A stretch of 64,000 nt of DNA from an uncultured Prevotellaceae bacterium (GTDB lineage Bacteria > Bacteroidota > Bacteroidia > Bacteroidales > Bacteroidaceae), in the NCBI GenBank assembly GCA_947305005.1, contig CAMZCM010000011.1, positions 1 through 64,000 on the forward strand. Direction: 5' to 3'. Below, in pieces: positions 6,523 through 13,934 of the stretch. Positions within the stretch are counted from its first letter, which is position 1. The number at the start of each line of letters is the position of its first letter. The translations under genes and the position numbers were made by a program. The notes beneath the pieces are model-generated. The model did no database searches. It was not told the DNA's origin and saw nothing but the letters and a program-made list of their open reading frames with translations.

Positions 6523-6989
6523 GAACGATAACGATGATTATCCTGCATTGCTCGGCCACAAGGGCCGGGCAGTGCTACGACTTCGGGGAATGCCGCCGGG
6601 ACCATATCAGGCGCGGATTTCAGAACATCGGGTACCATTACTATGTGACACGCGACGGTATCGTGCACGAAGGGCGGCGGCTCAGTCAGGTGGGGGCGCA
6701 CTGCAAGCACCATAACCAGCACTCCATCGGCATCTGCTACGAGGGCGGTCTGGACATCAACGGTGAGGCAGCGGACACACGTACCAAGGCACAGCGTCAG
6801 AGCCTGCGCACCCTGCTCACTCGCCTCCACCGAGAGTTTCCCGATGCCATCATCCTCGGCCACCGTGACCTCTCACCTGACACCGACGGCAACGGGCACA
6901 TTACGCCCAACGAATGGCTGAAGCAATGTCCCTGTTTCGATGCCCTCATCGACTATGAGGACTTGGAACCCATAGGATTGTTCAAGTAA
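6519..6989 (+). CDS. N-acetylmuramoyl-L-alanine amidase (amidase_2, T7-lysozyme type)
   Basis: A protein of 156 residues that forms one amidase_2/PGRP domain, which cuts the bond between N-acetylmuramic acid and L-alanine in peptidoglycan. Zinc ligands can be placed by family comparison at His10 (IILHCSAT), His115 (GHRDLSPD) and Cys137 (QCPCFD). The typical YHYYVTRDGIVHEGR and SIGICYEGGL segments lie between them. There is no signal peptide, as in phage endolysins, so export would need the neighbouring small hydrophobic peptide or lysis. It overlaps that peptide by four bases. A strong hairpin follows at 7021-7054. Confidence 0.9.
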   Translation: MRTITMIILHCSATRAGQCYDFGECRRDHIRRGFQNIGYHYYVTRDGIVHEGRRLSQVGAHCKHHNQHSIGICYEGGLDINGEAADTRTKAQRQSLRTLLTRLHREFPDAIILGHRDLSPDTDGNGHITPNEWLKQCPCFDALIDYEDLEPIGLFK

Positions 6990-7020
6990 CAGGAAGCTCA
7001 GTTCCTATAATCGTTGACAA

Positions 7021-7054
7021 GCAGCCCCGAGAATCGTCTGATTCTCGGGGCTGC
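7021..7054. terminator. Strong hairpin between convergent genes
   Basis: A perfect 15-bp stem (GCAGCCCCGAGAATC) with a four-base loop, 30 bases after the amidase stop and 60 bases before the end of the opposing sigma gene. Neither strand has a clear T-run, so it may act as a transcript end stabiliser or a weak terminator for both. Confidence 0.6.
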
Positions 7055-7113
7055 GATGTCATTATGGATATTCCTCAGCCCTCATTACCTCACCACCTTC
7101 TGACTTCTTAACT

Positions 7114-7593
7114 CTATAAGCCGTAGTTCTGAGTACGGAGGTACTGGTCGCGCAATTTCTGGCGGGCGCGATGCAGATAGACGCGGACTTGGTCTTCGGT
7201 TAGGGAGAGCTGTTGTGCAATCTCGCGGTAGCTGAGCCCTTCGATATCTCGCAGACGGATAAGATCGTCAAGTGGCGGGGGCAGCTCGGATATAAAACGA
7301 TGGATCAGGGATACTGATTCGCGAGCATCATAATCGGTATCAACGTGATTCCGGTCCTGTTCCTGAAGTTCTTCAAACTGTGCTCTTTTCTGGCGGTCCA
7401 AAGAGAGGTTCTTGCAGATTTGCATGAGCCACGCCTGGGTGTTGCTGACAGCGTCCCATTCTCCGCGCCGTTCCCATGCTCGCAACATTACATCCTGCAC
7501 TACATCCTCTGCCTCTGCCGTGTTCATGGTAATGCTGAGTGCCAAACGATAGAGACGGTCACGATGAGGAAGGATGTCGGTGCGGAAATCCAT
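7114..7593 (-). CDS. ECF-type RNA polymerase sigma factor
   Basis: A protein of 159 residues with the two ECF sigma domains. Region 2 (about residues 10-75) shows RLYRLALSITMNTAEAEDVV followed by QDVMLRAWERR, the core-binding and minus-10 helices. Region 4 (about residues 105-150) shows LPPPLDDLIRLRDIEGLSYR followed by EIAQQLSLTEDQVRVYLHRA, the HTH that reads the minus-35 element. No anti-sigma gene is adjacent; the stop side faces the amidase cassette. Downstream of argB in the same direction, it follows a 160-base spacer filled with GTGAAAAATG repeats. An ECF gene behind speA-argB is a common order in Bacteroidota, so this is probably a conserved housekeeping locus. Confidence 0.93.
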   Translation of the reverse strand: MDFRTDILPHRDRLYRLALSITMNTAEAEDVVQDVMLRAWERRGEWDAVSNTQAWLMQICKNLSLDRQKRAQFEELQEQDRNHVDTDYDARESVSLIHRFISELPPPLDDLIRLRDIEGLSYREIAQQLSLTEDQVRVYLHRARQKLRDQYLRTQNYGL

Positions 7594-7605
7594 TGTTATT
7601 TAAAT

Positions 7606-7794
7606 GAAAAGTGAAAAATGAAAAGTGAAAAATGAAAAGTGAAAAATGAAAAGTGAAAAATGAAAGAGTGAAAAGTGAAAAATAAGAATATGATTTGATT
7701 TTAGGAATTCAAGGATCCTTGAAGTGTCAAGCGACTGAAGTCGAGCGTAAGGATTTTTTCATTTTTCACTTTTCACTCTTTCATTTTTCACTTG
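7606..7794. repeat. GTGAAAAATG-type repeat cluster in inverted halves
   Basis: The segment 7606-7682 is a run of 15-base units (GAAAAGTGAAAAAT) on the plus strand, and 7757-7794 is the same motif on the minus strand. About 75 bases of unrelated sequence lie between. The two halves could fold into a long hairpin in a read-through transcript from argB to the sigma gene. The same motif recurs at 5194-5222, 14935-14969, 19594-19618 and 39771-39801. Confidence 0.9.
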
Positions 7795-8617
7795 CAATAA
7801 GCGTTCCCCCTTGCAGGCTGGAGATATTGGTGATTCTCACGCAACTGACACCCGCACGGATTGCGGCGAAGGCGTTCTCGAGTTTGGGAATCATGCCGCC
7901 CGAAATGGTGCCGTCAGCGACCAATCGTTGGAAGTCTTGTTCTGTAATCAGGGGTATCAGCGTAGCAGAATCATCGGGATTGCCCATAACACCAGGGAGT
8001 TCGAAACAGTAGGTGAGTGTACAAGCGGTAGCGCCTGCTATCGCTGTTGCTACCGTCTGTGCCATCGTGTCGGCATTGATGTTGAGCATATTGCCCTGCC
8101 CATCGTGAGTGAGGGGAGCGATGACGGGGACGACGCCTGTCTGAAGGAGCTCCAGAAGTCGGGCTCCATCGGCGCTATCCACATCGCCAACAAAGCCGAA
8201 GTCTATACCTTCAGGGGTAATCGGACGGTGATGGGCACGGATGAGGTTCAGGTCGGCACCGGTGAGGCCAAGGGCATTGACGCCACGAGCCTGTAGCTGT
8301 GCCACAATGTTCTTATTGACCAAGCCGCCATAGACCATTGTCACAACCCGTAGCATCTCTTCATCCGTAATGCGTCGGCCACCCACCATCTTACTTTCGA
8401 TGCCAAGTTGGGCTGCCAGCTTGGTAGCAGAGCGTCCTCCGCCATGCACCAGCACCTTCGGGCCTGATACTGAACAGAACTGATTTAATAAGATAGACAG
8501 CTGCGCTGGGTCTTCAACGACCGCACCGCCAACCTTGATAACGGAGATAGACTCTCCCCCCGCCCTCCCTGTTAGGGAGGGAGCAGTATGTTCTTGAGAG
8601 GATAAAAAACTATTCAT
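7781..8617 (-). CDS. argB: N-acetylglutamate (or N-succinylglutamate) kinase
   Basis: A protein of 278 residues of the amino-acid kinase fold; it phosphorylates the gamma-carboxylate of N-acylglutamate, step two of arginine synthesis. Visible marks are VIKVGGAVVED (nucleotide site Lys), VLVHGGGRSAT, GLTGADLNLI, NINADTMAQTVATAI and the closing GTISGGMIPKLENAF. Bacteroidota often use N-succinyl intermediates, so the substrate is uncertain. Odd feature: residues 11-23 (TAPSLTGRAGGES) are translated from a copy of the 35-bp repeat that bounds the neighbouring nuclease gene, and the start ATG overlaps that gene's stop in ATGA. The normal family start lies near SVIKVGG, where no ATG remains. Confidence 0.94.
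   Translation of the reverse strand: MNSFLSSQEHTAPSLTGRAGGESISVIKVGGAVVEDPAQLSILLNQFCSVSGPKVLVHGGGRSATKLAAQLGIESKMVGGRRITDEEMLRVVTMVYGGLVNKNIVAQLQARGVNALGLTGADLNLIRAHHRPITPEGIDFGFVGDVDSADGARLLELLQTGVVPVIAPLTHDGQGNMLNINADTMAQTVATAIAGATACTLTYCFELPGVMGNPDDSATLIPLITEQDFQRLVADGTISGGMIPKLENAFAAIRAGVSCVRITNISSLQGGTLIASEK
8550..8585 (+). repeat. 35-bp inverted repeat, copy A (inside argB)
   Basis: It reads GACTCTCCCCCCGCCCTCCC, then TGTTAGGGAGGGAGC, and itself contains a short palindrome (CCCTCCCTGTTAGGGAGGG). It is the reverse complement of copy B (9004-9038). It is translated as part of the argB N-terminus. Confidence 0.95.
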
Positions 8618-8979
8618 AGAAAATAAGATTCTATTTGCGATATGACATAATCTGTATTATATAGAACTTCTTCATTCGTAAAACGAAATACATGAAAGCC
8701 CATTTTTCCTAATTCTTGTTCACGAACTGCATCGTCTTCCTGTTGTTGACGTTCTGCATGATATGCGCCATCAACTTCTATGATTAGCCCTTCTCTCTGA
8801 GAAACGAAATCAACAATATAATCACCTATTACATGCTGTCTATTGAATCGCGTTCCCACGTCTAATGTGCGCAAATGTTCCCATAAGACAGACTCTGCAA
8901 GTGTTGGATTACGTCTATTCTCCCTTGCATATTCTTTAAGAATCACATATCTGTCAGGAGATGCCGTACGATAATCCAT
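8614..8979 (-). CDS. DUF559 endonuclease-like protein within inverted repeats
   Basis: A protein of 121 residues of the DUF559 family, which has a PD-(D/E)XK nuclease fold related to very-short-patch repair enzymes. Family marks: ARENRRNPTLAESVLWEHLR (Glu29), RFNRQHVIGDYIVDF (Asp57), then the catalytic LIIEVDGAYH (Glu68, Asp70, His74), and the end FRFTNEEVLYN. It fills almost all of the segment between copies A and B of a 35-bp inverted repeat. It lies in an otherwise standard topA-aroK-speA-argB run: copy B begins three bases after the speA stop and its own TGA overlaps the argB ATG. This suggests a gene that travels with its repeats. Substrate and role are unknown. Confidence 0.9.
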   Translation of the reverse strand: MDYRTASPDRYVILKEYARENRRNPTLAESVLWEHLRTLDVGTRFNRQHVIGDYIVDFVSQREGLIIEVDGAYHAERQQQEDDAVREQELGKMGFHVFRFTNEEVLYNTDYVISQIESYFL

Positions 8980-9003
8980 GTTGATAAGTCTTGAAAGGTG
9001 AGC

Positions 9004-9038
9004 GCTCCCTCCCTAACAGGGAGGGCGGGGGGAGAGTC
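9004..9038 (-). repeat. 35-bp inverted repeat, copy B (next to speA stop)
   Basis: Reverse complement of copy A; outer end faces speA. With copy A it bounds a 489-bp segment (8550-9038) holding the DUF559 gene. No obvious target duplication is seen outside the two ends. Confidence 0.95.
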
Positions 9039-9041
9039 TTC

Positions 9042-10934
9042 CTATTCCAAATAGGTATAGCCGTACAATCCTGCACGGTAATTACTGATAAACTCTTTTC
9101 CCTCGTTCTCGGTGATCTTGCCGTCCTTGATGGCGCGGCTGACCCAGATTTCCAGACGACGCACGAGTTTCTTGGGGTCGTACTGTACGTACTCCAGCAC
9201 ATCGGCCACCGTCTCGCCATCGATAATCTGTTCGATCTCATAATCTTCACGGTTCACAGTAATATGTACGGCATTGGTGTCGCCGAAGAGGTTGTGCATA
9301 TTGCCGAGGATTTCCTGATAGGCGCCGACGAGGAAAACGCCGATATAATAGTGCTCCTCGTTTTTTACGGGGTGCAAGGGGATATAATTGGTCTGATGAC
9401 CGCCGTTGACATAAGTAGTGATCTTACCATCGCTGTCGCAGGTGATGTCCTGAAGGGTAGCACTGCGTGTAGGCTGTTCGTTCAGACGAGCGATAGGCAT
9501 GATGGGGAAAAGCTGATCCAGCGCCCATGAGTCGGGCATCGACTGGAAGAGCGAGAAGTTGCAGAAGTACTTGTCAGCCATCTGTTTGTCCAAGGCGCGC
9601 AACTCATCGGGCACATGCTTCTGATGGTGAGCCAGCTCGGCCACCTCATGACTGATGGCCCAATAGATGGATTCTATCTGAGCGCGGGTCTTCAGGTCGA
9701 TAATGCCGTGGCGGAAGAGATCGAGGGCCTCTTCGCGGATATCTTCGGCATCGTGCCAGTCCTCGAGCAGCGAACGGTTCGACAGCTTGTCCCAAATCTC
9801 TGTGAGGTCGTGGACGAGCTTATGGTCAGTTTCCGTAGGCGTGAAATCCTCGGGCATCTGGGGCGCACAGACGCTCTCCAACACATCCACGATGAGCACG
9901 CTATGGTGAGCTGTCAGTGAACGGCCGCCCTCAGTGATGATATTGGGGTGGGGGATATGATTGGCATTGGCTGCCTCTACAAGCGTATAGACGCAGTCAT
10001 TGACATACTCCTGAATGGAATAGTTGACGCTGGATTCGCTGTTACTGGAACGGGTGCCGTCATAGTCAACGCCCAGACCGCCACCGCAGTCGATGAACTC
10101 GATGTTGAAGCCCATGGCGTGCAGTTGTACATAGAACTGAGCCGCTTCACGCAAAGCGGTGGAGATGCGACGAATCTTGGTGATCTGGCTACCGATATGG
10201 AAGTGCAGGAGCTTCAGGCAGTCGCGCAAGCCCATTTCATCGAGTAATTGCAAGGCCATCAGCAGCTCGGAGGAGTTCAAACCGAACTTGGAGGCGTCGC
10301 CACCGCTCTCACTCCATTTGCCACTTCCATTTGCAGCCAACTTGATGCGGATGCCCAAATTAGGACGAACACCCAGACGCTTAGCCGTCTCTGCAATAAT
10401 CTTCAGTTCTGGCAATTTTTCAATGACGAGGAACACGCGCTTGCCCATCTTCTGCGCCAGCAATGCCAACTCAATGAAATTCTGGTCCTTGTGGCCGTTG
10501 CAGATGATGAGGCTGTCCGAGTCCATGTTCGTAGCCAGCACCGCATGGAGCTCAGGCTTGGAGCCAGCTTCCAGTCCGAGGTTATAGCGCTTGCCGTGGC
10601 TGATGATTTCCTCTACGACAGGACGCATTTGATTGACCTTCACAGGGAAGATGATGAAGTGCTCTGCTTGATAATCATATTCCTTAGAGGCTTTACGGAA
10701 ACACTCATCGGTCTTCTCGATGCGGTTGTCAAGGATATCGGGAAAGCGCAGGAGCACAGGAGCCGTCACATGACGTGTAGCCAGCTCATCGACGACCTCT
10801 TTCAGGTCGATCTGAACAGCATTCTTCTTGGGCGTCACATAGACATGTCCCTTTTCATTAATGCCGAAATAGTTGACGCCCCATCCTTTAATGTTGTAGA
10901 GCTCCTCGGAATCTTCAATACGCCACTTTTTCAT
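9042..10934 (-). CDS. speA: Biosynthetic arginine decarboxylase
   Basis: A protein of 630 residues, the full length of the large PLP-dependent SpeA family, which turns arginine into agmatine for polyamine synthesis. It carries the PLP lysine region (FPVKVNQMRPVVEEI), the barrel motif NLGLEAGSKPEL, the glycine loop FIDCGGGLGVDYDG and the C-terminal beta-domain with NGGHQTNYIPLHP near FLVGAYQEILGNMHN. It starts 29 bases after aroK; the spacer is filled by an AATTTGACAATTTACA-type repeat. Copy B of the DUF559 element repeat begins three bases past its stop. It is transcribed with topA and aroK. Confidence 0.96.
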   Translation of the reverse strand: MKKWRIEDSEELYNIKGWGVNYFGINEKGHVYVTPKKNAVQIDLKEVVDELATRHVTAPVLLRFPDILDNRIEKTDECFRKASKEYDYQAEHFIIFPVKVNQMRPVVEEIISHGKRYNLGLEAGSKPELHAVLATNMDSDSLIICNGHKDQNFIELALLAQKMGKRVFLVIEKLPELKIIAETAKRLGVRPNLGIRIKLAANGSGKWSESGGDASKFGLNSSELLMALQLLDEMGLRDCLKLLHFHIGSQITKIRRISTALREAAQFYVQLHAMGFNIEFIDCGGGLGVDYDGTRSSNSESSVNYSIQEYVNDCVYTLVEAANANHIPHPNIITEGGRSLTAHHSVLIVDVLESVCAPQMPEDFTPTETDHKLVHDLTEIWDKLSNRSLLEDWHDAEDIREEALDLFRHGIIDLKTRAQIESIYWAISHEVAELAHHQKHVPDELRALDKQMADKYFCNFSLFQSMPDSWALDQLFPIMPIARLNEQPTRSATLQDITCDSDGKITTYVNGGHQTNYIPLHPVKNEEHYYIGVFLVGAYQEILGNMHNLFGDTNAVHITVNREDYEIEQIIDGETVADVLEYVQYDPKKLVRRLEIWVSRAIKDGKITENEGKEFISNYRAGLYGYTYLE

Positions 10935-10963
10935 TTACAATTTGACAATTTACAATTTATAAA

Positions 10964-11491
10964 TTATACATTCAGCATATCACGAATGAGTTTCACACTC
11001 TCCTGAATCTTACTGGCACTATCCAGCAACGACACGTCGAGGGTATATTTGGCTTTCTGATAGAAAGGTTCACGCGTCTGCAGCATCTCCTGAATGTACG
11101 ACTCCAACTCCTCGGGAGTTTTTCCTTCGAGGAGGGGACGTTTACCCTTACCCATCTTCAAGTGCATGGCCAGTACTTCCGGCGTCGCCTGCAGATAGAT
11201 GGTGTCAGCGAGCGAATTCATATAATCGATATTGTCGAAGAAGCAGGGCGTTCCACCGCCACAGCTGACTACGACATTCTCGAACTCAGCGACTTCATGG
11301 AGCATCCGACGTTCCAGTTCGCGGAAGCCTTCCTCACCACGTTCGGCGAAGATCTCGGGGACACTGCGATGGTAGCGCATAGTGATATACCAGTCGAGGT
11401 CATAAAACGTGACACCCAACGCAGCTGCCAATTCTTTGCCGACGGTGGTCTTGCCAGCACCCATGTAGCCTATGAGAATGATTCTGATCAT
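10964..11491 (-). CDS. aroK: Shikimate kinase
   Basis: A protein of 175 residues, the normal AroK length. It phosphorylates shikimate at O3 in the common aromatic pathway. The P-loop is GYMGAGKTTVG (residues 8-18), the shikimate site includes FYDLDWYI and the Arg in FRELERRML, the GGGTP loop follows the second strand (VVVSCGGGTPCF), and the lid is KGKRPLLEG. Its start codon lies one base after the topA stop, which indicates tight coupling with topA. aroQ, the preceding-but-one step of the pathway, is encoded at 20646 in this window. Confidence 0.96.
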   Translation of the reverse strand: MIRIILIGYMGAGKTTVGKELAAALGVTFYDLDWYITMRYHRSVPEIFAERGEEGFRELERRMLHEVAEFENVVVSCGGGTPCFFDNIDYMNSLADTIYLQATPEVLAMHLKMGKGKRPLLEGKTPEELESYIQEMLQTREPFYQKAKYTLDVSLLDSASKIQESVKLIRDMLNV

Positions 11492-11492
11492 G

Positions 11493-13841
11493 TTATTTTT
11501 TGCGAGTGAAACGACGTTTTTCAGCGCCAGTGGCTTTGGGCTTCTCGTCCTGTTCCTGAATGATGGTCATACATTCTTCATAACTCATCTCTGTGGCACG
11601 CTCTTGTTGTGCCTTGGTAAGGCGATAGTTGCTGCCCTTGTATGCCAGATAAACGCCAAAGCGGCCGTTCATCACTTCGAGATCTGGATCTTCCCTGAAG
11701 GTTCTCAGATGACGGGCCGCTTCACTCTGTTTCTTTTCCACGATGAGCTGTACAGCCTCCTCCAGCGTAATAGCTAGTGGGTCTGTATCAGCAGGCAGAC
11801 TGACGAACTTCTTGTTATTCAAGACATAGTAGCCATAACGACCGGAACCGATGACCACGTCGTCACCATCATATTTGCCCAGCGTACGGGGCAGACGGAA
11901 GAGCTCCAGAGCTTCTTCCAACGTCATAGTCTCTATGCTCTGTTCTTTCTTGAGCTGAGCAAAACGTGGCTTTTCTTTCTCGTCGGCGGTACCTATCTGT
12001 ACGACAGGACCGAAACGACCAATCTTCACGCTCACCGTGCGTCCACTGGCGGGATCGGTACCTAAGACTCTTTCGCCTACACGCAACTCAGTCTTGGTAT
12101 TCACGGACTGTTCTACCAGTGGCTCAAATTCGTCCCAGAAATGATGAATCATTTTCGTCCATTCTTCCTGACCTTCGGCGATAGCATCAAATTCCTTTTC
12201 CACATCGGCCGTGAAGTTGTAATCCATGATGCTCGGGAAATAGTCCATCAGGTAATCATTGACAATCACGCCAGTATCCGTAGGACACAGGCGACCTCGT
12301 TCGGCGCCGACGAGTGTTGAACGTTGTTCTTCCTGAAGACCTTTATTGTTCAGCGTCAACACGGTGTAAGGACGTTCCTCTCCCGCTTTATCGCTCTTGA
12401 TCACATATTCACGTTGCTGGATGGTGGAAATCGTAGGAGCATAGGTAGATGGACGTCCGATACCCAATTCCTCCAGCTTACGAACCAGACTGGCTTCGTT
12501 ATAACGGGCGGGGTGTTGTGAGAAACGCTCTGTGGCCTGTACCTCTATGCGTTGTAGCTTCTCGCCAACCGTCAACGGTGGTAGAATACCTGTACCTTCG
12601 TTTAGGCGATCGTCGTTTTCATCGGCATCTGTCTCGCGATAAACCTTTAGGAAGCCGTCGAACTTCACGACTTCACCAGTGGCTACAAACTGCTCTTCGC
12701 GACCGCTGATGCTGATAACAGCCGTAGTTCTTTCCATTTCGGCATCTGCCATCTGGCTGGCAATGGTGCGTTTCCAGATGAGGTCATAGAGACGACGCTC
12801 CTGAGGATTGGCATCTGTCAGTTCCGCACGATCCATGTAGGTGGGACGGATGGCCTCATGGGCTTCTTGAGCGCCCTTGCTGGAGGTGTGGTATTGACGT
12901 ATCTTCACATACTCTTTACCCATCAGTTCTGTGATGACCGTGCGGCTGGTGCCCAATGCCAACTTGGAGAGGTTGACACTGTCTGTACGCATATAAGTGA
13001 TGAAACCGTTCTCATACAAATGCTGAGCGATCAACATGGTCTGTGCTACAGGAAGACCCAGCTTGTGGGCGGCCTCCTGCTGCAACGTACTGGTGGTGAA
13101 CGGTGGTGCCGGGGTGCGGCGAACGGGGCGCGTTTGGATGTCTTCAATGGTGAAGGTGGCGTTTTTTACGGAGGTGAGGAACGCCTCGGCCTCTGCATGT
13201 GTGGAGAATCGACGGTTCAGCTCAGCTTTCACCTGGCTGCCATCAGACAGACTCAACACAGCTGAAACGCGATAGGCGGCCTCGCTTTGAAAGGCCTGTA
13301 TCTCACGTTCACGCTCCACGATCAGACGAACGGCCACACTCTGAACACGTCCTGCGCTCAAACCTGGCTTCACCTTACGCCACAACACGGGCGAGAGTTT
13401 GAAGCCTACGATGCGGTCAAGGACACGACGAGCCTGTTGGGCATTCACCAGCGCCATATCTATCTGACGCGGATGTTCAATAGCTTCCAAGATGGCGGGC
13501 TTCGTGATTTCATGGAACACAATACGACGTGTCGTCGCTGGATCCAGTTTCAGCACTTCTTGCAAGTGCCATGAAATAGCTTCTCCTTCGCGGTCTTCAT
13601 CGGATGCCAACCATACAAGGTCTGCTTTCTTCGCATTCTGTTTTAGTTGATTGACGAGATGCTGTTTATCCGTTGGCACTTCATATTGAGGAATGAATGA
13701 TGAGGCATCCACACTCATGCTTTTTTTCTTCAGGTCACGGATATGCCCGTATGATGACATTACTTTATAGTCCTTGCCCAAAAATTTCTCTATGGTTTTT
13801 GCCTTGGCAGGGGACTCTACAATAACAAGATTATTGGCCAT
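11493..13841 (-). CDS. topA: DNA topoisomerase I
   Basis: A type IA topoisomerase of 782 residues that relaxes negative supercoils through a 5'-phosphotyrosine. It begins MANNLVIVESPAKAKTIEKF (Toprim domain, catalytic Glu9), has the second Toprim signature WLASDEDREGEAISWHL, and the active-site tyrosine in FITYMRTDSVNLS. The C-terminal ~200 residues lack the four-cysteine zinc fingers of the E. coli enzyme and instead carry repeats of the type GRFGPVVQIG, GRYGYYVLN and GRFGVYLAYK, as is usual in Bacteroidota. A minus-7 box lies at 13870-13877. Confidence 0.97.
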   Translation of the reverse strand: MANNLVIVESPAKAKTIEKFLGKDYKVMSSYGHIRDLKKKSMSVDASSFIPQYEVPTDKQHLVNQLKQNAKKADLVWLASDEDREGEAISWHLQEVLKLDPATTRRIVFHEITKPAILEAIEHPRQIDMALVNAQQARRVLDRIVGFKLSPVLWRKVKPGLSAGRVQSVAVRLIVEREREIQAFQSEAAYRVSAVLSLSDGSQVKAELNRRFSTHAEAEAFLTSVKNATFTIEDIQTRPVRRTPAPPFTTSTLQQEAAHKLGLPVAQTMLIAQHLYENGFITYMRTDSVNLSKLALGTSRTVITELMGKEYVKIRQYHTSSKGAQEAHEAIRPTYMDRAELTDANPQERRLYDLIWKRTIASQMADAEMERTTAVISISGREEQFVATGEVVKFDGFLKVYRETDADENDDRLNEGTGILPPLTVGEKLQRIEVQATERFSQHPARYNEASLVRKLEELGIGRPSTYAPTISTIQQREYVIKSDKAGEERPYTVLTLNNKGLQEEQRSTLVGAERGRLCPTDTGVIVNDYLMDYFPSIMDYNFTADVEKEFDAIAEGQEEWTKMIHHFWDEFEPLVEQSVNTKTELRVGERVLGTDPASGRTVSVKIGRFGPVVQIGTADEKEKPRFAQLKKEQSIETMTLEEALELFRLPRTLGKYDGDDVVIGSGRYGYYVLNNKKFVSLPADTDPLAITLEEAVQLIVEKKQSEAARHLRTFREDPDLEVMNGRFGVYLAYKGSNYRLTKAQQERATEMSYEECMTIIQEQDEKPKATGAEKRRFTRKK

Positions 13842-13869
13842 ATTTTTTACTTGTTTCCAAATTTGGCCG

Positions 13870-13877
13870 CAAAACTA
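13870..13877 (-). promoter_or_regulatory. Minus-7 promoter box (TAGTTTTG) for topA-aroK-speA
   Basis: Fits TAnnTTTG on the minus strand, 29 bases before the topA start codon. Confidence 0.6.
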
Positions 13878-13934
13878 CATAAAAAATGCCAACTACACCT
13901 TATTATATAAAGAAAAAATGATTATTTCACCCAA

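Noticed and set aside
8550-9038. Classical insertion sequence or transposon
   Set aside because: No transposase domain and no clear target duplication; the only gene is a DUF559 nuclease. I therefore describe it as an unclassified repeat-bounded unit.
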